Below, in pieces: positions 1 to 15,064 of a stretch of DNA of 64,000 nt (position 1 is its first letter; each line of letters begins with the position of its first letter). A program made the translations under genes and the position numbers. The DNA is from Paraescarpia echinospica (Eukaryota; Annelida; Polychaeta; Sabellida; Siboglinidae): assembly GCA_020002185.1 (NCBI GenBank), contig CM034532.1, positions 53,285,430-53,349,429 of the forward strand, given 5' to 3'. A model generated the notes under the pieces. It saw only the letters and a program-made list of their open reading frames with translations, was not told the DNA's origin and ran no database searches.

Positions 1-578
1 AATGGTTCTACAAAACACAATTTGTCCAGCGAAAACACTTCATTTACATTATGTACCCCCGGAAGACGCTGGAAGTGCATGGTTTTGATTTTGTCCAGTT
101 GTTTAAATTTAAACATGACCTCGACAATCTGTATATCAGTTCATCAGGAAATGTGTTTTAAACATCATTCTTCTAAAAAACACATTTTATGTAAAAATAT
201 AATTATGGAAGGCGGCAACTGTTGAGACTGGTACATTTTACTGGGCTGAGGATACCACTAGGCCATGATACATCAGAGGGGTGAAAGTATGTAGTTTTGT
301 TGAATTTTACAAACAATAAACAATTTCAATAATGCAACTAGTTATTATTATTTTGAAAAAAATTGTATTGTGGATTTATTGGTACATGATTTTAATAATA
401 AATACCCAACGTTGATGTCATCCATCTCAAAATTAGATTTTTTCAGGTAGGTCAATTCAACCACCCATAACAGTGCAAAAAACGGACTTACACTGATGCC
501 ACTTGTAACATTGTAAAACTGAAATATTAACACTATACCACCAAAATGTACCTAAAGTTTTGAACCATCACAACACGT

Positions 579-735
579 CACACACACACATACACACGCA
601 TGCACACACACACATATGCACACACACACGCACACACACACATATACACATGCACACACACAGGCATACACATGCACACACACCCGCACACACACACATG
701 CACACACACACATACACACACACATACATATAGGA
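579..735. repeat. (CA)n microsatellite
   Basis: CA dinucleotides with ATAC, CACG and GCAT interruptions. A (GT)n run at 866-897 and GT/CA runs at 1525-1577 and 1620-1640 are similar. Confidence 0.97.
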
Positions 736-930
736 AATTTATTACCCTGCACTGCCATGACAAATGAGGAGAGCAACGCGATGCACATTGGAAATATGCA
801 TCTAGCTATGGTGATAGTAACTGTCCGAACACAAAGGAAACATAACATTACACGTGGTAATACAGTGTGTGTGTGTGTGTGTGCACGTGCGTGTGTTAGT
901 TTCACAAAACAACAAAATCCAATAACATAA

Positions 931-3900
931 ATGTTATACTTAAAAACTTTGTTTTATGTTCCTTGTCCGTGGCTCTCCAGTTAAGTGACCTAATTATGGT
1001 GCACACCTGAGTAATTCTCACCATCTCATAACACAATTGAATTTGTAGAGAAAATGTAGACAAAATCTATATTCTCTATAAAAAATACTGATTTTAATTT
1101 TTACATGAATCTTGTTGATACAATTTGCCCACAGAGTCTGGTTTGAATTTATAATATTAAGGGGAGCAAAGTACACTTTGTATTGGACATGATAACAACT
1201 TGTTTAAAGCCTTAATCAACAGTTTGGGAAAAGTACAATAAAAAATGTACTTAACTATGTGAAGGGTCAATGTACTGTTTTAAATTGTATTCCCTGTTTA
1301 TACTAGTTTATTGTATGTGCTGTATGGCGTCACAAACAATCTGTCAGGTGGAGTCAGTGTGAACTGTGTTGACACCGTCATACGAGCCAGTAACTGACAC
1401 CGCGGACGTAATACATCAGGCGCTGAAAGATGTAAATCACGGCAGAAAAAAGCTGTAAATCAAGACGGGCCACACTGTACAGGTATGGGGACTATGGGCT
1501 CATGTGAAAGTAGTACACTACAAGCATGGATATGCATGTGTGTGTGCGTGCATGTGTGTGTGCGTGCATGTGTGTGTCTTCTGTCTAACTGTCTGTCAAA
1601 TTGTCTGTTTCAGTGTTCTACATACACACACACACGCCACATCCATACACGTGTGATGTGTGCATGCAAATGGTTGATTCCTGGATAAAAGTGTTTCTTG
1701 TCAAACTTGTAAAAATGTCATACATTAAATCAGACATTTAGTTGTCTTTTTCTGAGAGGAAGGGTTATGATGGATGCGCAGTGTTTTTTCAGTTGCAATA
1801 AATTACTCATTAGGAATGACTAGGATATTCTACTTGGTCTGAAATAGCAGGTCATGCCGAAAGGTGTGTACATAAGTTATAAGATTTAAAAAAATACAAA
1901 GAATATGCTACTTTTTAAGTTGGTCCAATGTATGCCTGGAACAACAGGCCCTGGGCAGAGCTAGCACCTACTTTTATGATTCAACATTTATGAAACCTCA
2001 ACACTATTTATTAATAACAAAATGACACCGTGTAAAGTATTGATCTGCTAGTGCGTACAGACCTTTTCACGTGTGGATCTTTACAAACCATGTGTTTGTT
2101 TTACTTCTACAGCATAATCATGATTCATCATGACATTAATATTTGATACAGTTGACATAACCATGCATTTCTGCATTGAATTTCATTTCAGCCACACAAC
2201 CACACCTACATTATGAATCTACACGTGTGGATAAAGAATACATGGACAGACCTTTGTGTGTAAAATCACATGTTATTTACAGTGAGTATGCATCAGGCTC
2301 AACACAAGGACATGTCATTGGTGAACGTGAGGACATTTCACAGCTCTACAGACTATAACAATGCCTCCTTCTGGATCTAATGGCTCAAATCACACCTTCC
2401 AAGGTTTGCCATGTGGTGAGAGATTTCATGCTCTTGGGCCAATTTTCAAGACAACTCCACCTTTTGTCATGTTTGACTCTCTGCTCAGAATATTTGTTTT
2501 GAGGCATGATTGCATTAACTTACATTACTATGCTAAACTGTACGTTACAATAATTACAGTTTAATGTGTTACAGATAAGAAAACGTGTGTAGATTCCAAC
2601 AGATGTGTCAGCCAAGGCAACTGGAGAAAACAGTAATCATCATCTCTCAACACAGGTCCACTGAGACAAAAAATCCATGCTCATCATCTGGTCACACTCT
2701 CCATTCACTGTTTTCTCTGTTGGGGATTATCCAGATTATGGTTAATCCCAAAGCAGGGTCAGGCCTGATTATACAATCCCGATCCTGACAGCAGCATCAC
2801 AGAAAATTGTTCTTATTATTATGCAGTACAAACAGCACACAATGGTAATTTAGTGTTTGATTGCAATAGTAATGCCATTGCCTGTGTGTCACACAATGAG
2901 GCCAGTGTCTGTGAAATGATGCAAGACCTAGCCACACTTTCAGTGGAGTTGCTAGAGTCTGCTATGATTTGATGCCTTGGCTGTGGACACAAATCGGTGG
3001 TCTCATCATTATAACAAAAATCAAAAAAGTGTAGTGAACATTTGTACTGGTTCATACCATTCCCAAGATATACTGTGTGTGACTTGCAATTTTCTGTGTT
3101 CCCAAAATGACTCTCAAAAGTACAGTCAATACCTAGCGGATTCATCTGATTTGACACGGTTACCAAGACATCACTCACCACGCTGCACAGTTCTCATATC
3201 CACAATAGCGTCAATGGTCATTAATATATGTTCCACTCAATAGGTGGTGCCACTGTAGTGATTTATTTCCCTACAATACATGGCAATGAACAACCCACGA
3301 GCCGCTCACACATAATGCTACGTGATTGTTGGACTTTGTAAACACCCCTAATAATGTAACATGTGCTACAGCCTGGAACGTGAATGCCAATAATGTCTGG
3401 ACAGTCTAGTAAATAACACTAAATTTAGTGTCCACGAATTTCTGCATCATGCAGTTGGACACATTTTGATTATCACGAGGGATTGTGGGAAGGTCCGGTG
3501 GCGATTATCTATGCAAATGAACCTAATTAACTAACATAATGACTCTTTTTATATACCAGTCAAGTATTGTGATAAATAATTAATTGAATGATGTCTTCTT
3601 GTACATTTAGCAATGTTTAATAAGACATTCTTTGTTGTCATTATGCCTATGTGCGTTTGCATGTTTATAGCTTTTTTCATGGAAAAACCCCTCCTAACAT
3701 TCTGGAAACAATAAGAATGATAGGAAGATTTCAACAAAGGGAAATGTGTTTGTTCTGTAAATTTGTGAAGCACCTAAGTGGGCCCATCGCATTCTCCTGC
3801 CAGTTCAACCTGCCCCTACCAACTACTAGAGCAGACTATAATCCAGACACCTGATTGCACTGGAGAACTCTCTTAATATGATTATTGTGCCTCAGTAGTA

Positions 3901-5089
3901 GGCCGACACATCTGTCTATGACTGTGTCCCTCTTACCTATGCGGTCAATTGTTTGCGTTAGATTACATGTGCCAATGCCCCGAGGCATTAGCCTGAGTCA
4001 CTCCTCCACAGACTGTGCATTGTGTGTAGTGTTTCTAATAAGAACAGTTCAATAAATAATGAGCTTTATAGTCCACACGTTAACCTGCCAATTTTGCAAG
4101 AAGTCTTCAAATCATGATGGAGGCAATTTACATTGTTATACGTTTTGTTAGAATGCACATTATTGTACACATTAGTTTGGTGAATACGGGAAAAAAATGG
4201 AATATTGATCAAATGTTCTGCCATTCCTAGTATGGTGTATAAAATTGACATATAATTTTTTTAAATACATAATTTAATAACTTATCTGGTGGGATCATAT
4301 CTGTGACCATTCCCAATATAACTGCTCGTTGTGAGACTGTGTGTAGATTCATTGTGAAACACTGCTGGCTCACGGGGTAGTTCACAAAAAATTTTGTCAC
4401 TTTTCCTTGTTCCAGATAGAGACATATGAGATAGATCTAATTTTTTTGCACAGAGACGTGGCATTTTTATAAAATCATTCATTAATGATAAATGTTGAAA
4501 GTTGTGTGTTTGTAATTGACTCACAATGCGACTTACTAAAAAATTTCCTTTGTGGTGACATTTCCGCTGCTATGTGACGAGGGATGGCTTGATTGAGAGT
4601 AATTACAATTATGACTCGACGGATCACAGTTGTCAGAAATCAAGTGTCGTAACTGGCTGCTAAGATGAAAAACAAAATGATGAAATTAGATATTTCTGTG
4701 ATAATGTAAAAACATGGCTTTTATAGTCATTTTTTAGACAAATCTGACCCATTTGTTCGAACAATAACTCAACTTTTCTCAATCAGCAAAGCTGCCGAAT
4801 ACTATAGATGCATAAGCTGCTTAGCCACACAATTATTTTGTTGTAATTGTGTAACACTATATAGTCATATACTCATCGGTACAGGAGACTGAATTTGCAT
4901 GAATGACTGCAGGAGGATTTATTTAAACAACCCAGGTAGGTGGCTCCCCTTGCATATGGTGTTCTGTATAATGTAGAGCTGCTAACAACATTACACTGGT
5001 AAGATTTGTATAAACTTTACAAATAAAAGTAGTCCAAATATTCATTTTATACATTTAAGGTATTGCTGGTTATTGTATACATCTGTGAA
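931..5089. other. No gene recognised
   Basis: AT-rich DNA with short chance frames. A 16-bp palindrome ACACTAAATTTAGTGT lies at 3416-3431. I see no exon with both good borders and coding character. Confidence 0.6.
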
Positions 5090-6065
5090 TTCATGTGATG
5101 ATCTGATTTCCAGATATCTACTGTAGACATTTACACAAAGTTGGACTCAAACAAACAACATGAAATAGCTTAACCAACTTAGTGATTGCCTCCAAGATAT
5201 CTTCCACTGGATGACTGACAGCAAATTTAAATTAAATGCAAATAAAACTATATTTAATCATTATTGGTACTTGATGGGTTTTTTTCCTACGCATATTTTG
5301 AATCAGCATATCACGTCAGCAACTTTGGTGTGGAATCTAGGAGACTTTGATAGTAACTTCAATTTCCGACAACACATATCTCAAACGTGTCGCTGCTGTT
5401 TTTATTATATTTGTGATCTTCACTGTATTCGCTGCCATATGTAATTTTCTGTTGCTAAAACTATTGCAACAGCGCTTGTTAGCAGCAGACATGACTATTG
5501 CAATTCCCTCCTTTATAATATCACTAGCAAGGATATTACAAAATGTTGACGTATCCAAAATTGTCTGGCAAGGGTAGTTACAAGATCTTGTTTTTCTCGC
5601 TCTGTACCACTTTTGAAGTTTTTGCATTGTCTTCCTGTACGATATCATATAATATTTAAGATTGGTACCATTACATACCAGGCACTGTCCAGTAAGCAAC
5701 CATCTTATTTGCATTCACTGCTTACTCCTGTAAGAAAACCTATCCAACTTCGATGATCTAGTTCTGACCTACTTTTTGTTCCTAGAGTCAACAACATTGA
5801 AACTAGGGCTTTTTCTGTTGCTGCATCAACTCTCTGGAATATGCTCCCTCTTAGTGTTAGATCAGTTGAAAATATTACAAAATTATGTCGTCATTTAACA
5901 ACTTATCTTTACAACCTTGCTTATCCACCATAGCTCCCTAGCGCCTTGACCCATCTGTTGACAACTGGAATGCTGCTTATGGATTTTGAGATTGACCAAT
6001 CCTTTTGTCTTGATGTGCCTCTGAGCTTGGTTTCAAAGGATTTAGGCACAAAAGATCTTTATTAT
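5090..6065 (+). mobile_element. L2/CR1-like LINE 3' fragment, decayed
   Basis: Frames with WMTDSKFKLNANKTIF, FDSNFNFRQHISQTCRCCFY and VQNCLARVVTRS-type text (5550-5610), then ALSSKQPSYLHSLLTP-like and FSVAASTLWNMLPLSVR (5810-5870). Stops and frame breaks interrupt it. The end has (TTATTA). Confidence 0.8.
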
Positions 6066-7805
6066 TAAAAAATCACAATACAACTTACACTGGGAAGAAT
6101 CTTATGACGACCAAACATGAATCAGTTAACATCAATAAAATAAACAAATACACAAAATAAATCCACATTATTAGCTAGTATTGATACTTAGCAAAACCCT
6201 TGTTTTGTAAAAATGTTAACGGGTTTCATAAATGTGTTGAAAAAGAGAAAGACAGATGATGTGAAAAATGTTTAAGATGTTGAAATTTACTCAGTAACCT
6301 GTGTTATTTATTTTTAAATTCATTTCTTGATGCAAAATGTGATGCTTTCTTTCCTTTACTTTGTCCTTTTACTTTTTTCTAGCAAAATCTGTAACTTTTG
6401 GCCTGTTACATTTTCTCATTATCCCTTAGTACACCAGCTCATGATCAGCTGTCTGAAGAAATAATGCTCCAGCATAATCAGTCGTAAGGATGTTTGCTTG
6501 GGTCTGTTACTTTCTGAGCACTTTCCAACAAGCTTCAAAAGCTATTTCTGACCTACAAAGTCATAAGGTTGTTTGTTGCCTGTGAAACATGTCATATACA
6601 AAGGAATTTTAGTGCAAATTTATATATTTCTTTGCTAGTTGTCTTGGGACAAACATTTAGTCAGAGTATACTATCCCAAGAGCAGCAGACTGCCACTCGA
6701 GGACATTAAAACCATCGATCCCTTCTACCTGGTGTACATGCCAAGGTACACAACAGGGGATAAATGTGTACCCTGTCTTAGACTCACTGACCAAATAACT
6801 CCATCTCTAAACCTTCATTACTATAAATATCCTGACATTAGGCCAATTGTCAAAGTAGAACAAACCCAATGCATTCTCCCTCAATTTCATCTGCAGTCTT
6901 ATTTTCTTATTACCTATTGGAGCAGTGCCCAATGATGTTCTGCTGGCTTACTTCCCATGTGTTTTTGTTGCAGGTTCTCACTTTCCTTCCTCTACTATAC
7001 TACATTACATTTGTTCCAGTCCTCGGATAATTGTCTGGATTCCAGTCCTCAACTTATACTATCCATAATCGTATGACAACCTGAACAGTGAACAGGGATG
7101 AACTTCTTGTCTCACATATCAACTATTTTCACTGGTTCACTGGTAGCTAACATTTTTTCAAAGCAGCCTATAATGATATATATTGGAGGTGAACCTTACA
7201 CTTATGTTGACCCATATCCAACACCCTAGTGCTTAAATAAGTACATTAATTCCACATGCTGATTATAGTGGACATTATATAGGCTGTATTATATTATCAT
7301 TGACCTTGAATTTGACCGGTTTCTCTGAAATGAACAAATCTGATTCATTGATATTTATTCATCCTTTTCTATCAATACTTCCTGGTTAACTGAAGGTTTT
7401 GTACTATGTATTTTACTTTCTTCCTCTATTCACTGTTGTGAAACACTTTTTTCAAGCATACGGTCATGTGCCTTTTATCACTAGTTGTAAGGCGTCATTG
7501 TAAAGCTCTATATATCAGTACTGTAACTGACAACAGTTATGAATTGTTTGCTTGCAGTCCAACCACAGTTACATGCTTGAACAGATGCGTGAACATTGGT
7601 TATAACAACCCTTGTAGGGCCACAACCACAAGTCAATGTATCAACCACAAGGACTTAGTGTGAAACATACCTGCTACACAATACATGTCTATTAGTTCTT
7701 GTCACGGCTACATTCCAGTCATGACAACCTAAAGTTGATGTTGTTATTACCTATTCTTGTTAACTTTCTTTTTCCAATGGCACGTATGATTTATAACTAG
7801 CCAAT

Positions 7806-7863
7806 TCAGACAGGAGATAAGACAGGAGGTAAGACAGGAGGTAAGACAGGAGGTAAGACAGGA
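7806..7863. repeat. 12-bp repeat (GACAGGAGGTAA), about 5 copies
   Basis: Nearly perfect tandem copies in otherwise featureless AT-rich DNA. Confidence 0.95.
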
Positions 7864-9550
7864 ACCATACATTACTAAACATATTTCTCTTTTGATGTTA
7901 ACACAAACATATGTATGCTGCATGTGACTATTTTTTTTCTTCAAATTTTTAAGAGTCCCTCCCAGTTATATATGTTTACTATTGTTTCACATCCCGAAAT
8001 GATATTATTTGTATTATTTACTGACTGTATAATGGGAATCCAACACTGCTAATAAACATGTTTCTATCTTTTATCTTAAATAGAGTATATTTATCAATGT
8101 TGTTGAGTTTTGTCTTGTCATGTGTTTGTTTATTAATTAGAAATGGTAATATTGTCAACATTATATAAAATCCATTCCATCATGGTCCAACTTATATCAG
8201 CATATCAGACAAAGTAGAGTTGTGTCAACATTCGTCCTTCTAGAAAATACAGTTGTGAGTCACTCGTATTATTCAGTCAAAATAACACACAATGAATCTT
8301 GTAGCGTACAGTTGCACATACAATACTGTGAAGAGAAAACAGCATTGCACACACGTGAGCAACAACACTGTGTTTGGCACATTTCATCAATCGAGCCGAT
8401 AACAATGTTAACTTTCTTATGAGAAAAATATATTATTCATGTGCATACCATCGGCTAATATCCCTTATAACATTACAACAACTAAAACTAATAACATACC
8501 CATGGATCCTGGTTCTGTCATTGTGCAGAGCTTTGTCAGAAAAACAACAACACCAGAGTCTAAGGGAAACCTAACTGAAGTTCCTTGCATGTATTACTGT
8601 AACTGAACTTATTGAAGTTTTTGTTAAATGTTGAAATGTTATGAAGGAATGGATTTTTTACTTGTTCTTCAAACAAGTTTAATTAAAAGATATCATGTAT
8701 GTCTAAAGGGCACCTCACCTGCATACACTTGGTATAAAGTAGCTTTAGCGTGCAATCTTGGCCTTATGTGTGACGCCACATGAAGAGGATTAAGTAAGTA
8801 GCATGCAATCTCAGAAGATGCAACTCCAGTTAGGGTGATTCTAGCAATGAGAATGAGTAACAAATCCATTAATGATTGATTAGACCAAGTAAGATAGATA
8901 GCGATTGCTCACTCACAGAAAACATGACACACCCAGAAGTGTTTAGCATAAGTTTTTTACTTTTAATGTCAGTCTTGTCAGAACAAATATTTTTCCATGC
9001 GACCAGCACCGAATTGACTGTGATGCGGTGTCATCAAATGTAGGCAGCTATTGATTCTACACAGCGGCAAATGCCAATTAATAATGACTGGAAATAGCAA
9101 CAAAAATTTAACAAATGTTATTTATAAAATATTTCCAAACCATAACTACAATCTGCAGTAATAAATACACGAAATGAGAACAATATGACTAATTACTCCA
9201 GTCCACCATAACTGAGAGCTTCACGATTGAATACAAAGAACTGACGATTATGTATAAATATGACAAGCCTATGTTACATTATATGCATATGCAGGCCTAT
9301 GTGAAAAAACATGAGTATCTTGGACAAAATATAGCCAATAAGCCATATACTGCTGCCAATTAAAATTATATTTATTTTATATGAAAAAATATAATAAAAC
9401 ACCTTCATCTAACTATAATCGACCTAGCATATGTATCTTAACGTTTCCCTCTTAGACGGCATGTACTTCAAGCGCCAAATTTTTTAGAATTAATCAACGA
9501 CCCCTAGAGTAGGATGTAATATATATCTTTTCAAAGTACCCCATATATGC

Positions 9551-9585
9551 CATGACACATTTATGTGTCATGACATATATATGTC
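9551..9585. other. Perfect hairpin CATGACACA-TTTA-TGTGTCATG
   Basis: 9-bp arms with a 4-nt loop, followed at once by GACATATATATGTC, a second palindrome. May be a transposon relic; no function can be claimed. Confidence 0.7.
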
Positions 9586-10132
9586 CATGATGGTTACTAA
9601 TCCGGATCCAGATAATTTAATTTAGGATACTATAAGGGGTCTAAATTTTATATTAAGGACTGCGTTACATTAAAGGGTGATTTGTGTCATCAACGAGTCT
9701 TACTGCATGGGTCTTATTACATCATTTTGAACACGGCTTCTACAAAAGTAACACTCAAAATCTGCTGATTAACCAACGACTCCAGGCGCTTGTTATTCAT
9801 GTACTTGAGATCATCATCAAAGGAAGCCAGTTTAGTTAGATACTGCTGAAGTCCAATGCTTTGTCTCTCACAAACTGATCAAAGACCATTCACCAGTGTC
9901 TTAGTTCGATCATTGTGCTTAAAACAAACTTGTTTCACCCGTTATCAGTTATTTATATTTAACATACTTATTCATCTGTTAATTGTATTAATAATTTAAT
10001 TATGCACGTGTGTTATTAGTCAGTTGAACTGAGTAATGTCCAAGTTGGTCACATATGTACAATCGTGGGCCGAATTCAACTGTCTTTAGCTACCGTCATA
10101 TCATTTATCATCGAGCCGACCTATCTCTAAGC

Positions 10133-10235
10133 GGAAGCCGAGTTGTCTCAGGATGGGAGCCGAGTTGTCTTGAGATAACTTGGCCTGGGCCGAGTTGTCT
10201 CGGGCCGAGTTGTCTGTGGGCCGAGTAGTCTAGCA
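10133..10235. repeat. Short GC-rich repeats with GGGCCGAGTTGTCT
   Basis: Five to six imperfect copies of G-CCGAGTTGTCT with variable spacers. Confidence 0.8.
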
Positions 10236-11984
10236 TTCCCTAACATCCGTTGTAATTGTGATTGTTAGGCACAATGTCAATGTGTGTTTTGTATAGTTGC
10301 AATACGCCAATCCTTGGTTCCACAAAATGTTAACATTTTATTATGACTAAGCTTTCAATAAAGCCTTAGGTACCTGGCTTTGTCTAACTGATATATTAAT
10401 GACACATTTGACCAGTTTAGTAACTTTACTTTGTCGAGCTGTGAAGTCGGAATCGTTATCATTGATGGATGAAATGTAGTCAACAGAACCGCGACCTCAC
10501 ATTTATGAAGGCAATATCTCTACTACGCTTATTAATGAAGGTCATGCACAATACAAAAACATAAATCGAAATCTAACGAGGGGTACACTTCCTGATCAGT
10601 GCGATCGGGGGAAACGGTACGATTGCAACAACGCAACGGCGAGACTTCCTGGTAGGTATATTTACACGTAAAATACCGATACCTGCAACCGACGTTAGAC
10701 ATATCCCACGAGACACCAAGACAAAATAAAACCATGTGTACCCACCTGCCAAATTTAAAGAGAGTTACACGTCCGTGTATTCGGTATGTTTACCCAATTA
10801 ACGAATTACTGGATACTCCTAGGGATAGCTGTTCACCTTCCGCATTGCAAGTCACGACGCTTCCACGCGAGATTTTGTCGAGACTTCCTGGTTCGTCGAC
10901 TGATAGACTCGATCACGCAGTTCCACACTCAGGATTGGTCATTTTCACCGTCTTTGTTACTTTCGGTGGTAGACCTACTTTCCCGACCTTAGCTCGCGAA
11001 TGGAGATATTTAGATAGGCCCATAGGGAACCTGAAACTGTTTAGGAGCTATTTCTGTTTAAAAAATGTATGTATGATTGGTTGGTAACCTTAAGTAAATC
11101 TTCACTGGTGAAAGCATGAAAATAATTGTTACACCTGAGAAAATATTAATTTTGCTGAACAACTTATACAAAGGCAGAATCACGATATCGGGCTGCCTTC
11201 GAAGTTTGTAATGCTAAGCAGTAGCGGATCCAAAGAGGGTGTTCCCCAAAACCTCCAATTGAACGTACCCTTCCTAGAAGCTTGCGAAAACATATCCAGG
11301 CTCTAATTGCTGTTGACTATTTTCGCCGCCGCGACGACCACAATTTGTGAAGCTTCTCAGGCTATTCAAAAACCGCCATTTGCACCGCCCCCCATTTGAC
11401 ACTCGCCAACAAAACCCACCTTCAGGCTCTCCAAAAATTGTATAGTTGCCACAACACATAATTGGGGGGGGGGGCTAATCTTATAATATATCTCGATCCA
11501 GCCCCCATGCACCAACAAAATGTCACCAGAATTCTAAAAATGCACAACCCTTCCCTAAATATTGGTGAGCTAATCCCATCTCTAGTCCCATCCTCACATA
11601 TTTGGAGCTGGGCCCCCAAGCCTAGCTCCCGGTTGCTGTGCCTTAGCAATACAAGCTGTGAAAAGTATTCATAAATATACAACCTGGCCATAGGCCGATC
11701 AGCGCTCATTTGCTTATATATATAGGGGTGCGAAACTATGGGACGCTATCCCGAAATCTTCGCTGAATGCTAATAGCGTAGAGGTTTTTAAAACAGTTTC
11801 TCAAGAAGGATATATACAATTGTTTGCACTTTTCAATCGATATGCCTGAATGACTGTTTACTTTTAAATGGTAATTTTATAAATTAATTCATTTTTATTT
11901 TATTTACTATTGTTATTGACTTCAATCTTTATGTCTAGAATTGGTAAATTGATTCATGAAGTTGTTTTATCTGTAGTGTCATTA

Positions 11985-14176
11985 CTTTACTTACTTAGGC
12001 CTGTTTGCTCGCTGGGAGCATAGGTCATCGACCATGGTCCTACAGGCTACACTGTTGACGGTGTTATGCTATTTTCTCAATTTCTTTCCAGTTTTTCCCA
12101 TATGCTTTCTTTCGCTTTCCGTGTCTCTGCCAGTTGTTCCTCGGCCCTCCTCTTATTCCCTTCCTTGGTGGGTTCCTTATGGAATTGCTTGTCGTGTGAT
12201 GTTTGTTGCAGGTTTCCTGAGTGTATCAGTGTATGTCCTAAGTTAACCACCTCCATTTTCTTTCTTTATTTTGTTTTCTACTGGTAGTTGTTTGGTCCAT
12301 CCTCATAGTGTAGTGTTGGGTACCTTGTCTGACCACTTTAGGTGTGTGATTCTGCGCAAACATTTGTTGATGAAGGTCTGTAATCTTTTTAGTGTTTTCT
12401 GTGTAATTCGCCATGTCTCCGAGTCATAGAGTAACACTGACTTGATAGTTGAGTTGGATATCCTCAATTTGGTGTTAAGCTTGACTTGTTTTACCTTCCA
12501 AATGTTTCTCAAAATGAGAAATGTCACTTTTGCTTTTCGCATCCTTGTTTGCTTCTTCTGTGCCTCCTCTCTTGTTAATTTCGCTTCCCATGTACGTGAA
12601 GGAGTCGGTTTCTTCCAGTGGTTTCTCTCCTAATATGACTGGGCTGTTATTTTTCGTGTTGGCTTTCATGGCCTTTGTCTTGCTTCTGTTGATGTTGAGT
12701 CATGTCTGTGTTGACACTGTGTTTAGAAGCTCTGTTTTCTCTTGCATCTGTTGGTGAATGTGGGACAGGAGAGCGAGATCGTCTGCAAAGCCCAGGTCCT
12801 CCAACTGGCTCCAAGGTGTCTACTGAATATAATTTCTTCGGTTTTCTTTTGTATTTTATAATCCGATCTATAGCAAGCAGGAAGAGGAATGGTGACATAA
12901 GGCAACCTTGCCTCACTCCTGTCTTCACCATAAACGAGTCCGTGAGTTGTCCTGCATGAATGACCTTGCATGCCATGTCTTCATAGTTACTTTGTATCAG
13001 ATAAATAAATATCTCTGGTATCCCGTAGTGTCGCAGTAGCTTCCATAGCGTCTCCCTGTCGAAGCTATCAAATGCCTTATCGTAGTATACAAAGTTTATG
13101 TATAGGAATGGGTCCAATTCCATTGATTGTTCAACTATGATTCGGAGTGTGGCTATTTGGTCGGTGCATGGTCTATCTTTACGGAAACCTGCCTGGTGAT
13201 ACCTGAGTCTGGCGTCCACTGCTGTTTTCAGTCTGTCCAAGATGACTCTGTTGAGGATCTTTCCGGGCACTGACAGGGGGTCCGAGCATTATCCCTCTGT
13301 AGTTCTTGCATTCCAAGTCTCCTTTCTTTTGGAATTTCACCAGGTATCCTTCTTTCCGTTCAGTCGGTATTTCTTCTTGATCCCATATCTTCCCAATGCA
13401 GCATCTCTGTGGAAGTCTCCATGTCTGCCTTGATTGCCTCGGCTCAGTATTACACAGTTGTTTCATGTTCCCTTGGGCTGCGGCATCCTCTGCCTCTTTG
13501 GCAAGGCCGTCAATGAAGGTTTTCATGTCTGTTTTTACGTTTTTCTTGACCTCTTTGTTTGCCTCTGCTTACTGTTCCTGGACTGCTGCCTTTGCTGCTC
13601 TAGTTCGGCTGTTGTTAATTGCGCCTTTCTTTTCCTTCCTCACTTGCATTTTGTCCATAGAGATCCACTCCTTCTGTTGGTATTTCTTTCTTTCCCAGGA
13701 CTTAGTGGCAAGTGCCTGTCCATGTTTCCTTGATATTTTCCACTGGGTGTCCATGTCCATGTTTCCTTCTTCGAGAAGGTCTTGTAAGACTTCATATTTG
13801 TTGCTAATTGTGAGTCGGAATGTCTCTGTTGTGACTCTCTCCTTTAGGAAGTCCACATTGTATCTTGTTCTGGTGCTCCTCTTTACGTCTCTCTTCTTCA
13901 GCTTCATCTTCAGCCTGACCAGCACTAGGTGGTGGTCTGAGGCTGTGTCTGTTCCTCTATGTACTCGCACGTCTTGCAGTGATCTTTTGAACATTCTTTC
14001 TATACAGATGTGGTCGATTTGGTTTTCTGTTCAGTGGTCTGGCGATATCCATGTAGCTGAATTCCTCTGTGCGAGAATACGCTACCGCCAATGATCATGT
14101 TGTTAAATGCGCAGAAGTCTACCCATATCTCGCCATTTTCATTCATTTCATTCATTGTCTGCCCATGACTTCTTTG
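11985..14176 (-). mobile_element. RTE LINE no. 1, 3' part (rest of EN, RT, 3' end)
   Basis: Minus-strand frames: end of the endonuclease (MNENGEIWVDFCAFNNMIIG, TASDHHLVLVRLK; 14245-13569), then RT (FRKDRPCTDQIATLRIIVEQ, DKAFDSFDRETLWKLLRHYG, GVRQGCLMSPFLF; 13270-12647) and the C-terminal part (FTYMGSEINKRGG, YDSETWRI; 12669-12303). The FADD box is present only after a one-base frame change near 12790. The 3' end has GAGCAAACAGGCCTAAGTAA, typical of this RTE group. Several frame breaks; dead. Confidence 0.9.
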
Positions 14177-14375
14177 TACCCGCTGTTTAACAAGATTTAA
14201 CAAGATTGCCACCCAGAGAATTAACTCTAGCTGGCAGGTGGACAAGGAAGCCCTTTGGCTTATCGAGAGTCCGACCCTTTTATCTATGTGTATCCCGCCC
14301 GTCTGAGGTATGTGTCGATTTTATTTTTAAACATATTCACGCTACTAGCACCCACACAATCAGCAGATAATCTGT

Positions 14376-15054
14376 TCATTCATTTACAGTCCTTTGTGAA
14401 AATGAAAACTTTCTTATATCTAATCTACTCTGCTCCTTTGCTAATGTAACTTCATGTCCTCTAGTCCTTCTATCTTTCTTAACTGAAAAATATATATTTC
14501 TATCAATATTTTCATAACCATTCAATATTTTAAACACTTCTATCTGATCTCCTCTCAATCTCCTGGTCTCTAGTGTTGTTAAACCGCATTTTTTAGGCGT
14601 ATTTCGTAACTAAGATCCCTCAGTTTTGGTATCATTTTAGTTGCTCTCCTCTGCACTCTTTCTAGCATATCTATGTCCTTCCTGCGATATGGCCTCCACG
14701 CTTGAATACAATATTCTAAATTAGGCCTAATTATTGTTTTGTACAGCGGTATTATTAGCTCTTTTTCCTTATACGTTGTTTCGCCTAATTAATCCAAGGA
14801 TTTGATTTCCCTTTTAAGCTGCAATTCCGCACTGCTCCGAAACCTTCATATCAGCACTAATGGTTAACCCTAAGTCCTTTTCTTTTACAGTAGTACTTAG
14901 TATAATCTACCTCTTCGTTCCCATGTCCTGTGTGGAGGCATTTACATTTCCAAAAATTGAATAGCATTTGCCACTTTTCAGACCATTTGATAAACCTGTC
15001 AAAATCATCTTGTAAATGCTGTCTATCTCCACCACTTTTAATCCTTCTAAACAC
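14376..15054 (-). pseudogene. CR1-like ORF2, thumb and C-terminal part
   Basis: Frames 15054-14857 (FDRFIKWSEKWQMLFNFWKC) and 14558-14376 (RGDQIEVFKILNGYENIDRN, RKFSFSQRTVNEW), with intervening frames broken by stops. Confidence 0.82.
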
Positions 15055-15064
15055 TTTTGTATCA

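Larger units (their letters stand above)
6066..11984. other. No gene recognised; AT-rich, CpG-bearing patch at 10500-11000
   Basis: Only short frames. 6639-6935 (PLEDIKTIDPFYLVYMPRY) has some coding look but no match known to me. The patch at 10500-11000 is richer in CpG than its surroundings and might be a decayed element or a promoter. Confidence 0.5.

Noticed and set aside
6639..6935. 98-codon frame with SSRLPLEDIKTIDPFYLVYM
   Set aside because: Looks mildly coding, but no family recognised and no clear borders; too weak to call.
10734..11087. 117-codon plus frame in a CpG-bearing patch
   Set aside because: No recognisable motif, no splice support, a second frame overlaps it; probably chance or a decayed repeat.
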